DNA of 64,000 nt from Patagioenas fasciata (Eukaryota; Chordata; Aves; Columbiformes; Columbidae): NCBI RefSeq assembly GCF_037038585.1, contig NC_092520.1, positions 1,579,001 to 1,643,000 of the forward strand. Direction: 5' to 3'. This document shows, piece after piece, positions 20,135-31,610 of this stretch. The notes beneath the pieces were generated by a model. It did not search any database. It worked only from the letters and a program-made list of their open reading frames with translations, and had not been told where the DNA came from. How positions within the stretch are numbered: position 1 is the first letter of the stretch; each line of letters opens with the position of its first letter. The position numbers and the translations under genes were made by a program.

Positions 20135-22650
20135 AATTGGGGGGGGGATGAAGAGGAGGATGAGGGTGGTGGGGGGGACCCCCTGAGGGGGGTGCGGATC
20201 AGCGGGGGGTGATGATGAAGAGGAGGATGAGGATGGCAGGGAGGGGGCTGGGGGGGGACACCCCGGGTGGGAGCTGAGCAATGAGGGGGGTGATGAAGAT
20301 GATGAAGAGGAGGATGAGGATGGGGGGGCGACACACACCCCAGGGGGACACTGAGCAAGGGGGGGGTGATGAAGAGGAGGGTGAGGATGAGGATGGGGGG
20401 GTGGGTGTTGAAGAGGAGGATGAGGATGGTGAGGGGGGTCTGAAGGGGAAACTTCGGGGGGGGCTGCTGAGCAATGGGGGGGGGATGAAGATGAGGATGG
20501 TGGGGGGGACACCCTGGGGGGGTGCGGATCAGTGAGGGGTGATGATGAAGAGGAGGATGAGGATGGCGCGAGGGGGCTGGGGGGACACCCCAAGGGGGTG
20601 ATGAGCAATGGGGGGGGATGAAGAAGAGGATGAGGATGGGGGGGGGGGGGGGCAGGGGCTGGGGAGGACACCCCGATGGGGGCGCTGAGCAATGGGGGGG
20701 GCATGAAGAGGAGGATGAGGATGGCAGGGAGGGGGCTGGGGGAAGGACACCCCGGGTGGGGGCTGAGCAATGGCGGGGGGCGATGAAGATGATGAAGAGG
20801 AGGATGAGGATGGGGGGGGGCGACACACACCCCAGAGGGACGCTGAGCAATGCGGGGGGTGATGAAGAGGAGGATGAGGATGGTGGTGGGGGTGCTGAGC
20901 AATGGGAGGGTTAATGAAGATGAGGATGGTGGGGGGGACACCCTGGGGGGTGCGGATCAGTGGGGGGGTGATGAGGATGGGGATGGGGGGGGACGGGACA
21001 GGGGGGACACCCCAAAGGGGTGCTGAGCAATGGGGGGGGGGATGAAGAGGAGGATGAGGATGGAGGGAGGGGGGCTGGGGGGGACACCCCGATGGGGGGG
21101 CTGAGCAATGAGGGGGGTGATGAAGATGATGAAGAGGAGGATGAGGATGGGGGGGCGACATGCACCCCAGGGGGACGCTGAGCAGTGGGGGGGTGATGAA
21201 GAGGAGGGTGAAGATGAGGGTGGTGGGGGAGGGAGTGTTGAAGAGGAGGATGAGGATGGCGAGGGGGGTCTGAAGGGGAAACTTCGGGGGGGGCTGCTGA
21301 GCAATGGGGGGGGGATGAAGATGAGGATGGTGGGGGGGACACCCTGGGGGGGTGCGGATCAGTGAGGGGTGATGATGAAGAGGAGGATGAGGATGGAGGG
21401 GAGCAGGGACTGGGGAGGGCACCCCAAGGGGGTGCTGAGCAGTAGGGGGGGGTGATGAAGATGATGAAGAGGAGGATGAGGATGGCGGGGGCAACACATA
21501 CCCCAGGGGGACACTGAGCAATGGGGGGGTGATGAAGAGGAGGATGAGGATGGTGGTGGGGGTGCTGAGCAGTGGGAGGATTAATGAAGATGAGGATGGT
21601 GGAGGGAACACCCTGGGGGGTGCGGATCAATGGGGGGGTGATGAGGATGGGGGGGGACGGGACAGGGGGGACACCCCAAGGGGGTGCTGAGCAATGGGGG
21701 GGGGATGAAGAGGAGGATGAGGATGGCGGGGGCAGGGGCTGGGGAGGACACCCCGATGGGGGGGCTGAGCAATGAGGGGGGTGATGAAGAGGAGGATGAG
21801 GATGGTGGGGGGGGTGCTGAGCAATGGGGGGGTGATGAAGATGAGGATGGTGCGGGGGAGACCCTGGGGGGGTGCAGGTCAATGGGGGGGTGATGATGAA
21901 GAGGAGGATGAGGATGGCGGGGGGGGCTGTGGGGGACACCCCAAGGTGGGCCTGAGCAATGGGGGGGGGGGCGATGAAGATGATGAAGAGGAGGATGAGG
22001 ATGGCGGGGCTACACGCACCCCAGGGGGACGCTGAGCAATGGGGGGGTGATGAAGAGGAGGGTGAGGATGAGGATGGGGGGGGGGGTGTTGAGTAATGGG
22101 GGGGTGATGAAGAGGAGGATGAAGATGGTGGGGGGGACACCCTGGGGGGGTGCGGGTCAATGGGGGAGTGATGATAAAGAGGAGGATGAGGATGGAGGGA
22201 GGGGGGCTGGGGGGACACCCCAAGTGGGTGCTGAGCAGTAGGGGGGGGTGATGAAGATGATGAAGAGGAGGATGAGGATGGTGGGGGCGACACATACCCC
22301 AGGGGGACACTGAGCAATGGTGGGGGTGATGAAGAGGAGGGTGAGGATGAGGATGGGGCGGGTGGGGGGGTGTTGAATAATGAGGGGGTGATGAAGAGGA
22401 GGATGATGATGGCGGGGGGGTCTGAAGGGGACACTCGGTGGGGGCTGCTAAGCAATGAGGGGAGGCTGATGAAGATGAGGATGGTGGGGGGGACACCCTG
22501 GGGGGGTGCGGATCAGTGCGGGGGTGATGATGAAGAGGAGGATGAGGATGGGGAGTTGGGGGGGACACCCCAAAAGGGTGGGGAGGGGGGCGCTGAGCAT
22601 TGGGGGGCGATGAAAATGATGAAGAGGAGGATGATGATGGCGGGGGGGGC
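20135..22650. repeat. ~75-80-bp purine-rich GATGAAGAGGAGGATGAGGATGG array
   Basis: A 2.5-kb array starts about 200 bp past the STARD10 poly(A) signals. Units contain GATGAAGAGGAGGATGAGGA, long G runs, GGGACACCCC(A/C)(A/G)GGGGG and CTGAGCAATGGGGGGG. Larger blocks recur (for example near 20281 and 21112, about 830 bp apart). The plus strand is almost all purine. Reverse-strand open frames rich in Pro, Ser and His are repeat artefacts. Confidence 0.95.
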
Positions 22651-23038
22651 CCTGAGCGAACAGCCGCGGGCAAGACCAGGCAGCTCTTTAATTAAGCCTT
22701 TAATTAATTAATTCTGGGAAGGGATTTTCCTCCCCCCCCCTCCCGCCCCCCCTCTTAATTCTCCGCCCCCATTCCCAGCCCGGAGCCGCCGGCGGAGCGA
22801 GGTCAGTGCTGGGATGTGACATGGGGGGGTGGGGGGGGACACGGGGACACACACACGGGTGGGGGTCCCCACCGTGTGTGTGTCCCCCACTTTGCTTCTC
22901 CATAAACTTTGCGGGGGGACCGCTCGATTGCGGGGGGGGGGGGGGGGCAATGTGAGTGTCCCCCCCCTCGTGGTTTTGGGGTGGCCAGAGTGTGATGGGG
23001 GGGGCCTGGAGGGGGTGGCGACTTTGGGGACAAGGTGC

Positions 23039-23113
23039 CCCCCCCCAGCGCTCTGTGCACCCCAAAACCTCGCGGAACGCGAGGTTTTGGGGTGCACAGA
23101 GCGCTGGGGGGGG
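23039..23113. repeat. Perfect inverted repeat, 36-bp arms, 3-nt loop
   Basis: The left arm 23039-23074 is exactly complementary to the right arm 23078-23113, with GAA between. The arms comprise eight C then AGCGCTCTGTGCACCCCAAA and ACCTCGCG. Either strand could fold into an uninterrupted 36-bp stem. Perfect identity implies a recent origin, active maintenance or an assembly fold-back. Confidence 0.95.
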
Positions 23114-23448
23114 TAACAGGGGGTGCGTTGCAATGGGGACGCACCTGCGCCCCCCCCCCAGCCCCATGTGTCACCTCGTGTCGCTGTCACACGTGGGACC
23201 CCATTTCCAATTAACTCCGATCCCCCCCTCTCGCAAACCGGCCTTAAAATTAAGACCCAATTAAAACTCCACCCCCCATGGGGGGGGGGGGGAATAATGG
23301 AGCCACATGGGAGCACATGGGGGGGTCCAGATGTGCTTTTTTTGGGGGGGGGGGTCCAGATGCGCTTTTGTTGGGGGTCGGAGCATCGTCCCATCAACAC
23401 CCGCCTGGGGTTGTGTCCCCGCCGTGGGGACCGTGTGGTTGTCCCCGC

Positions 23449-23457
23449 TATAAAAGG
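23449..23457 (+). promoter_or_regulatory. Candidate TATA box
   Basis: TATAAAAGG preceded by CCCGC matches the TATA consensus, and a transcription start about 30 bp downstream would fall near 23480. No transcript is recognised, so this is a motif-only call. Confidence 0.25.
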
Positions 23458-23679
23458 CGCTTTGTTTAGGACAGCGGCTCATTGTCCCCCCCCCTCTCCG
23501 CACCCCCAAAACACCCCCCCCCCCCCCGCCAAAGCCTTAAAACCCAATTAAAACGATATTTAAAACCGGGTTTAATGGGAAATCCCCGTGGTTTCGCGCC
23601 CCGGCCGGGTCCCGTTCCCATGAGGCGGCCGGAACTGCGGGAACGGGGCCGGGCCGGGGGGGTCAATTAAGAAAATAGG

Positions 23680-24000
23680 CGGTGAAAATGGGGCGAATTC
23701 AGGAAAAAACGAGGGGAAAGTAAAGGGGGAGAGTGGGGAAAAAAAAGGGGGGGGGGGGATTCGGCAAAAAATGGGGTAAATACAGGAAAAAATGGGGAGA
23801 AAGTAAAGGGAGAGAGGGGGTAAGTGCAAGGGGAAGAAGTGGGGGGGATCCAGCAAAAAATGGGGTAAAAACAGGAAAAAAAGAGACAAGTCCGGGGGGG
23901 GGGGCAGAAAATCCAGCAAAAAACTGGGGGAAATCCAGCAAAATATGGGGGAAATCCAGGAAAATATGTTGGAAATCCAGGGAAAAACCTCAGTTGGGGG
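23680..24000. repeat. A/G-rich repeat (CAGGAAAAAATGGGG-type)
   Basis: Degenerate units of AATGGGGTAAATACAGGAAA and AATCCAGCAAAAAATGGGG form a purine-rich strand about 300 bp long. Confidence 0.75.
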
Positions 24001-24049
24001 GGGGGGATACACTGGTGGTTGTGGTTTCCTTCTTTGGGGGGGGTCATGT

Positions 24050-24235
24050 TAGCTCTGTGCTCCCCCCTGTGCTGCTGGGGGGCACTGGGGGGACATTGAG
24101 CTCCTGGGGGGACATTGAGCTACTGAGGGGGACATTGAGTTACTGGCGGTTACTGGGGGGACATTGAGTTGCTGGGGGCACTGGGGGGGACATTGAGCTG
24201 CTGGGGGGGCAGCTGGGCTCATGTTCCAAAATCGT
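24050..24235. repeat. ~19-bp GGGGACATTGAGCTGCTGG repeat
   Basis: A short array of about eight units with GGGGGGACATTGAG(C/T)TNCTG. Confidence 0.8.
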
Positions 24236-24289
24236 TGAGCTACAACAGGTCTGCCCCCCCCCAGCTGGGTGCACCCCCAGCGTGTCCCC

Positions 24290-25270
24290 AATTAACCCCA
24301 GTTCACGACCCCAGTACACCCCAGTTTGCCTCAGCTCAGCCCCAGCAGAACCCACCTCAACCCCAGTTTAACCCCAGTACTCTCCAGCTCAGTTCCAGTA
24401 TGCCCCGGTTTAACCCCAGTTTAACCCCAGTACTCTCCAACTCAGTTCCAGTACGCCCCGGTTTAACCCCAGTTTAACCCCAGTACTCTCCAGCTCGGTT
24501 CCAGTATGCCCCAGTTCAACCCCAGTTTAACCCCAGTACTCTCCAGCTCGGTTCCAGTATGCCCCAACTCAACCCCAGTTTAACCCCAGTACTCCCCAGC
24601 TCAATTCCAGTATACCCCAGTTCAATCCCAGTACACCCCAGTACTCCCCAGCTCAATTCCAGTATACCCCAGTTCAATCCCAGCACACTCCAGTTCAACC
24701 CCACTATATCCCAGCACACCCCAGCTCAACCCCAGTTCACCCCCATTCAATCTCAGTACTCCCCAGATCAATCCCAGTATGCCCCAGCTTCCTCCCAGTT
24801 CAACCCCAGTACACCCCAGATCAATCCCAGTACACCCCAGCTTCCTCCCAGCAAACCCCAATTCAAACCCAGCACATCCCAGCCCAACCCCAGTTCACCC
24901 CAGTATACTCCAGTTCAATCCCAGCACATCCCAGTTCACCCCATCTCATCCCCAACTCAACTCCAGTATATTCCAGTACTCCCCAATTAAATCCCAGCAC
25001 ATCCCAGCTTAACTCCAATATCCTCCAGTACTCCCCAGTTCAATCCCCATTCACCCCAGCTCATCCCCAGCTCAACTCCAGTATACTCCAGCACACCCCA
25101 GTTCAACCCCAGTATTCCCCAGTTCAATCCCAGCACACCCCAGTTCAATCTCAGTATTCCCCAGTTCAATCCCAGTACATCCCAGCTTAACTCCAATATA
25201 CTCCAGTGCTCCCCAGGTCAATCCCAGTGCTCCCCAGTTCCACCGTAGTATGCCCAGCTCAATCCCAGCA
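24290..25270. repeat. CCCCAGTTCAACCCCAGTAC minisatellite
   Basis: A 1-kb array of 10-20-bp units (CCCCAGTTCAATCCCAGTAC, TCTCCAGCTCGGTTCCAGTA). Larger units of about 58 bp recur near 24400-24590. Confidence 0.93.
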
Positions 25271-25289
25271 TCCCTACCAGGTTCCCTTG

Positions 25290-25495
25290 CATTTATATTA
25301 TATTCTAAATACACTTTTAATATATCTTATAATGTGTATATATATATATATACACACATATACTGTATATTTTTATATATATCTATTTAGAGCAAAGTAT
25401 GATTTACTTATGGCAATGTATATATATACACATATACATATATATGTGTATATATATATACATACATATATATATACACACACACACACATACCG
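25290..25495. repeat. (TA)n/(CA)n microsatellite, AT-rich island
   Basis: TATATATA and ACACATATA tracts, alternating with short unique bases, form a sharp AT-rich island within GC-rich DNA. Confidence 0.9.
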
Positions 25496-25690
25496 TTTTT
25501 GCCGGTTAATTGATACAGAATTTCGTTAGTCCACCCGTACCCCAGGCCTGCCCTGTGGGGCTCATTAGTCACAATCCCTCGTTTAGTGTCCGAACTACAG
25601 TTAAGCCAGGCTGGACGTCTCATGTACTCTCAGTCTAGGATTAAGTCACCACTAAACCTCACGGTCGGGCCTTTGGGCCTGGCTGGCAAC
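25496..25690. other. Short unique segment of unknown origin
   Basis: About 190 bp of balanced-composition, non-repetitive sequence lie between a microsatellite and a minisatellite. Its composition differs from both flanks, so it could be a remnant of a mobile element. I do not recognise it. Confidence 0.3.
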
Positions 25691-28500
25691 ACGCACGCCC
25701 CACATCTCCACACACGCCCCACATCTCAGTGCACCCCCTAAATCTCCATGAGCCCCCACATCTGCTTGCACACCCCACATCTCCGTGAGCCCCCACGTCT
25801 CTGTGCACGCCCCACATCTCAATGCACCCTACACATTCTCCATGTAGGCCCCATGTTCTCCACGCACCCCACATCTCCATGCACCCCCGTCTCCACATGT
25901 ACCCCTCACCCCAAATCTCCATGCACCCCACATCTCCATGCAACCCCCATCTCCACATGTACCCCTCACCCCAAATCTCCATGCACCCCCCATCTCCACA
26001 TGTAGCCCTCACCCTACATCTCCATGCACCCCGATCTCCACATGCACCCCTCACCCCACATCTCCTTGCATACCCCACATCTCCATGCACCCTACACATT
26101 CTCCATGTAGACCCCACATTCTCCATGCACCCCACATCTCCTTGCACACCCCACACTTCCACACACCCCAAATCTCCAGGCAGACCCCACAACTCTGTGC
26201 ACCCCACATTCTCCATGCACACCCCACATTTCTATGCACCCCACATCTCCTTGCATATCCCACATTCTCCATGCACCTCATGCCTCCCTGCACACCCCAC
26301 ATCTCCATGTACCCCACATCTCTGCACACCCGAAATCTCCACGCACCCCACATCTCCATGCACCCCCCACATCTCCATGCATCCCATGCCTCCCTGCACA
26401 CCCCAGATCTTCGTGCACCCCCACGTTCTCCATGCACCCCATGTTCTCCATGCACCCCACATCTCCAGGCAGACCTCGCAACTCTGTGCACCCCACATTC
26501 TCCATGCACCCCCCACATTCTCCATGCACCCCACATCTACGTGCAGACTCCACATCTCCATGCACACCCCACATCTTCATGCACCCCAAATATCCATGCA
26601 CCCCATGCCTCCCTGCACACCCCAGATCTTCGTGCACCCCCACGTTCTCCACGCACCCCACATCTCCAGGCAGACCCCGCAACTCTGTGCACCCCACATT
26701 CTCCATGCACACCCCACATCTCCAGGCAGACCCCACATCTCCATGCACCCCATGTTCTTCATGCACCCCACATCTCCAGGCAGACCCCACAACTCTGTGC
26801 ACCCCCCCGTTCTCCGTGCACCCCCCACATTCTCCATGCACCCTACATCTCCATGCACCCCACATCTCCAGGCAGACCCCACAACTCTGTGCACCCCCCA
26901 TTCTCCATGCACCCCCCACATTCTCCATGCACCCTACATCTCCATGCACCCCACATCTACATGCAGACCCCACAATTCTGTGCACCCCACATTCTCCATG
27001 CACCCCCCATCTCCATGTAGACCCCACAGTTCTGTGCACCCCACATTCTCCATGTACCTCCCACATTCTCCATGCACCCCCCCATCTCCATGCACCCCAC
27101 ATCTCCAGGCAGACCCCACAACTCTGTGCACCCCCCATTCTCCATGCACCCCCCACATTCTCCATGCACCCCCCCATCTCCATGCACCCCACATCTACAT
27201 GCAGACCCCACAGTTCTGTGCACCCCCCCATCTCCATGCACCCCCCATCTCCACATGTACCCCTCACCCCATATCTCCTTGCACCCCAAATCTCCACGCA
27301 CCCCCCATCTCCACATGTACCCCTCACCCCATATCTCCTTGCACCCCAAATCTCCACGCACCCCCCATCTCCACATGTACCCCTCACCCCAAATCTCCAC
27401 GCACCCCAAATTTCCATGCACCCCCCATCTCCACATGTACCACGCACCCCACATCTCCACGCACCCCATGTCTCCACATGTACCCCTCACCCCACATCTC
27501 CACATGCACCCCTCACCCCACATCTCCTTGCATACCCCACATCTCCATGCACCCTACACATTCTCCATGTAGACCCCACATTCTCCATGCACCCCACATC
27601 TCCTTGCACACCCCACACTTCCACACACCCCAAATCTCCAGGCAGACCCCACAACTCTGTGCACCCCACATTCTCCATGCACACCCCACATTTCTATGCA
27701 CCCCACATCTCCTTGCATATCCCACATTCTCCATGCACCTCATGCCTCCCTGCACACCCCACATCTCCATGTACCCCACATCTCTGCACACCCGAAATCT
27801 CCACGCACCCCACATCTCCATGCACCCCCCACATCTCCATGCATCCCATGCCTCCCTGCACACCCCAGATCTTCGTGCACCCCCACGTTCTCCATGCACC
27901 CCATGTTCTCCACGCACCCCACATCTCCAGGCAGACCCCGCAACTCTGTGCACCCCACATTCTCCATGTACCCCCCCCATTCTCCATGCACCCCCCACAT
28001 TCTCCATGCACCCTACATCTCCATGCACCCCACATCTCCAGGCAGACCCCACAACTCTGTGCACCCCCCATTCTCCATGCACCCCCCACATTCTCCATGC
28101 ACCCTACATCTCCATGCACCCCACATCTACATGCAGACCCCACAGTTCTGTGCACCCCCCACATTCTCCATGCACCTCCCACATTCTCCATGTAGACCCC
28201 ACAATTCTGTGCACCCAACATTCTCCATGCACCCCCCCATCTCCATGCACCCCACATCTCCAGGCAGACCCCACAACTCTGTGCACCCCCCATTCTCCAT
28301 GCACCCCCCACATTCTCCATGCACCCCCCCATCTCCATGCACCCCACATCTCCATGCAGACCCCACAATTCTGTGCACCCCACATTCTCCATGCACCCCC
28401 CACATTCTCCTTGCACCCCCCATCTCCATGCAGACCCCACATTCTCCACTCACCCCACATTCTCCACGCACCCCAAATCTCCACGCGCCCCACACCTCCT
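25690..28500. repeat. 2.8-kb CCCCACATCTCCATGCACC minisatellite
   Basis: Roughly 140 units of 18-21 bp: CCCCACATCTCCATGCACC, CCACATTCTCCATGCACCCC and CAGGCAGACCCCACAACTCTG. Unit lengths are mostly multiples of three, so frames stay open for up to 945 codons. Translations are His/Pro/Ser/Thr-Cys repeats with no domain. A block of about 450 bp is duplicated inside it (26041 onward and 27503 onward). Confidence 0.96.
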
Positions 28501-29600
28501 CACACCCCCCACGTCCTCTCAGAGCTGCGTGGGGGCCATTCCCACCACCCCGATCTTTGCCCCCGGCGTCCCTGGGGCGGCGCAGCGTGCGTGGGCGCCC
28601 TGCACCCAAACCCCGGCGGGACCGGGCACCCTTCCCGCTCCAGCACCCAAACCCTTTGAGATCCGAATTGCCGGCAGCACCCAGAGGCTCCAAAACCGCT
28701 GGTTTTGCTGAGCCGGCAGGATCCAAACCCGCTTCCCCAGCCTTCCCGGGGGCCTCGAGCATCATTTGCGTCTCGGATTCGCAGTGCGGTCTCGAAAACG
28801 AAACAGCTCCGAGGTCCCGGAGCAGGAGCCGCTTTCGGTGGGAGGTTCCGGGACCCGCTTCTGCTTTTCTGCCCGTTTCGCCGTGAGTTTTGGTGCGAGG
28901 ATGCGGAGACTTCGGTTCCAGCCGCGGCGGAGCCAGGCAAGTGGGTCCTGGGCTCGTTGCTGTCCTTGGGGACATCGGGTGGCCGTGGTTGAAGCAGAGG
29001 GTCCTGTCTTAGTTTTGGCAGGAAGGGGGAAAATTGCTGGTGGTTGGGGGCTGGTTGTGGGGTGGCCAAGTCACCCATGTCCCCCCACATCAAGTCCCTG
29101 GTGTCACCCCAGGGGGACTGTGTGGGTCCTGGGGACACGGCAGCCACGTGGCCCCTTGTCCTGGTGGGGACACAGCAGCCACCCCGCTGTCCCCAAGACA
29201 CCCCAGCCTGCAGTCCCATGTCACCAAACTGTGTCACTTTCCGGGGACCCCCCTCCCTGTTTGTTCCTTCCTCTGTCACCCCACCACTTCCCGCCGTCAC
29301 CGCAGCTCGGCCGGTTGTCACCGGGGCCCATCCGGTTGTCGCCGGGGGTCCGGCTTCCTCGCTTTGCCGCGCTCGGCGCCGCGGTACCGGGGGGTTTCGC
29401 CGGGCCGAGAGCTCCAGCACCGGTTATTGCGCCACGTCCCGCTCGCAACGCCCCGTCGCGGCTTTTCGGCAAGTTCCCGATTGCCGGGGCAGCGTTTTGG
29501 GGAAGTTATCTGGGGGGGGGTTGGGGCACAAACCCCTGCGCAGCCCCGCGCACCGCGCCGCCCGGCCAAGGTACCCGCTTTAATTAGCGCTTCTTGATTA
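28500..29600. other. Unique CpG-rich segment, candidate distal ARAP1 promoter/first exon
   Basis: Non-repetitive with many CpGs, and therefore long open frames on both strands that show no recognisable protein. Donor-like strings occur at 28935 (AG|GCAAGT, a GC-type donor) and near 29569 (CAAG|GTACCC). ARAP1 needs at least one upstream non-coding exon to join the acceptor at 34389, and this is one of two plausible places for it. The assignment is inference. Confidence 0.35.
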
Positions 29601-29970
29601 ACCAGCCCAAAGGGCCTGGGGAAGAGGACGGGCAGGGTTTGCCGGCCTGGGGTGCTGGTGCTGGGGAGGAACCGGGCTGGGAATGGGGCTGGGAGGACTG
29701 GTGGTGCTGGTTTGCTCTGGTGCAGCTGTGGGGCGACTGCAGTGTGGTTTACGGCTCTGCCACTGACGCACCGAGCGGCCCTGGTCATGTCACTTGACTC
29801 CCCGGTGCCTCATTGGGGTGACAATGGCTTAACGGGGTGCGGGGGCTGCGTGTGTCACCTCCGCGGTGGCGATGGCTTTGCTGGGGCTGGTGGAGGCCTT
29901 CCCATTGCATAGGTGGGTCATTAAGCTAATGAGCTTGGCCCTTGTTACTGCTGTGCGTGCTCCTGCTGCC
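29601..29970. other. Unique intergenic sequence
   Basis: Non-repetitive DNA between the CpG-rich segment and the next array. I recognise no gene, RNA or mobile element. Confidence 0.4.
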
Positions 29971-29974
29971 TGTG

Positions 29975-31610
29975 GCTGATGCTGGGGACATTGGTGTAGG
30001 ATGTCCCCCAATGCTGGGGACACTGGCGCAGGGTGTCCCCAACACTGGGGATATTGGGTGCAGGGTGTCCCCAACGCTGGGGACACTGGGAACAGGATGT
30101 CCCCTAATGTTGGGGACACTGGTGTAGGATGTTCCCCATGCTGGGGACACTGGGTGCAGGATGTCCCCTAATGTTGGGGACACTGGTGTAGGATGTCCAC
30201 CAATGCTGGGGACACTGGTGCAGAGTGTCCCTTAATACTAGGGACACTAGTGTAGGATGTCCCCCGATGCTGGGGACATTGGGTGCAGGGTGTCCCCAAT
30301 GCTGGGGACACTGGTGTTGGATGTTCTCCATGCTGGGGACACTGGCTGCAGGATGTCCTCTAATGTTGGGGACAATGGTGTAGGATGTCCCCCAATGCTG
30401 GGGACATTGGGTGCAGGGTGTCCCTCATGCTGGGGACACTGGGTGCAGGATGTCCCCTAATACTGGGGACACTGGTGCAGGGTGTTCCTTAATATTTGGG
30501 ACACTAGATACAGGATGTCCCTTGATACTGGGGACACTGGGAACGGGGTGTCCCCAATACTGGGGACACTGGGCGCAGGGTGTCCCCAATGCTGGGGACA
30601 CTGGTGTAGGATGTTCCCCATGCTGGGGACACTGGGTGCAGGATGTCCCCTAATGTTGGGGACACTGGTGTAGGATGTCCCCCAATGCTGAGGACACTGA
30701 TGCAGAGCGTCCCTTACTGCTGGGGACACTGGATGCAGGATGTCCCCAGTGCTGGGGACACTGGTGCAGAGTGTCCCTTACTGCTGGGGACACTAGTGTA
30801 GGATGTCCCCCAATGCTGGGGACATTGGGTGCAGGGTGTCCCCAATGCTGGGGACACTGGTGTTGGATGTTCCCCATGCTGGGGACACTGGGTGCAGGAT
30901 GTCCCGTAATGTTGGGGACACTGGTGTAAGATGTCCCCCAATGCTGGGGACATTGGGTGCAGGGTGTCCCCAATGCTGGGCACACTGGTGTTGGATGTCC
31001 CCCAATGCTGGGGACACTGGTGTTGGATGTTCCCCATGCTGGGGACACTGGGTGCAGGATGTCCCCTAATGTTGGGGACACTGGTGTAGGATGTCCCCCA
31101 ATGCTGGGGACACTGGTGCAGAGTGTCCCTTACTGCTGGGGACACTGGTTCAGAGTGTCCCTTAATACTAGGGACACTGGTGTAGGATGTCCCCCAATGC
31201 TGGGGACACTGGTGTTGGATGTTCCCCATGCTGGGGACACTGGGTGCAGGTTGTCCCATAATGTTGGGGACACTGGTGTAGGATGTCCCCCAATGCTGGG
31301 GACATTGGGTGCAGGGTGTCCCCAATGCTGGGCACACTGGTGTTGGATGTCCCCCATGCTGGGGGCACTGGGTGCAGGATGTCCCCTAATGTTGAGGACA
31401 CTGGTTTAGGATGTCCCCCAATGCTGGGGCACTGGGCACAGGATGTCCCTTAATACTGGGGACACTGGGAACGGGGTGTCCCCTAATGCTGGGGATGCCG
31501 GGTGTAGGATGCCCCCCAATGCTGGGGACACTGATGCGGGTTTTTTCCCCCTTACTGGGGACACTGGTGCAGGGTGTCCCCCAATAAGTTGGGGACACCC
31601 AGGTAGGGCC
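29975..31610. repeat. ~33-34-bp GCTGGGGACACTGGTGTAGGATGTCCCCCAAT-type minisatellite
   Basis: About fifty units of GTGTAGGATGTCCCCCAATG then CTGGGGACACTGG. Each unit contains the inverted pair TGTCCCC/GGGGACA, so every unit can form a small hairpin. Confidence 0.95.

Larger units (their letters stand above)
22690..23660. other. Unique GC-rich intergenic segment with perfect hairpin and TATA-like box
   Basis: Non-repetitive sequence between two arrays, with CpG-rich blocks near 22785-22800 and 23580-23660. It contains the perfect inverted repeat at 23039-23113 and a TATAAAAGG at 23449. No coding exon was recognised. It may be regulatory for ARAP1 or host a non-coding transcript, but neither is shown. 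Confidence 0.45.

Noticed and set aside
20911-22455. 514-codon Pro/Ser/His-rich minus frame
   Set aside because: It is the complement of the GATGAAGAGG array; repeat artefact.
25822-28659. 945-codon open frame (plus strand)
   Set aside because: It is the translation of a minisatellite whose unit is a multiple of three; overlapping frames on both strands are equally open.
28500-29587. Overlapping 273- and 306-codon frames on opposite strands
   Set aside because: CpG-rich sequence lacks stops by composition; neither translation shows a domain or conserved motif.
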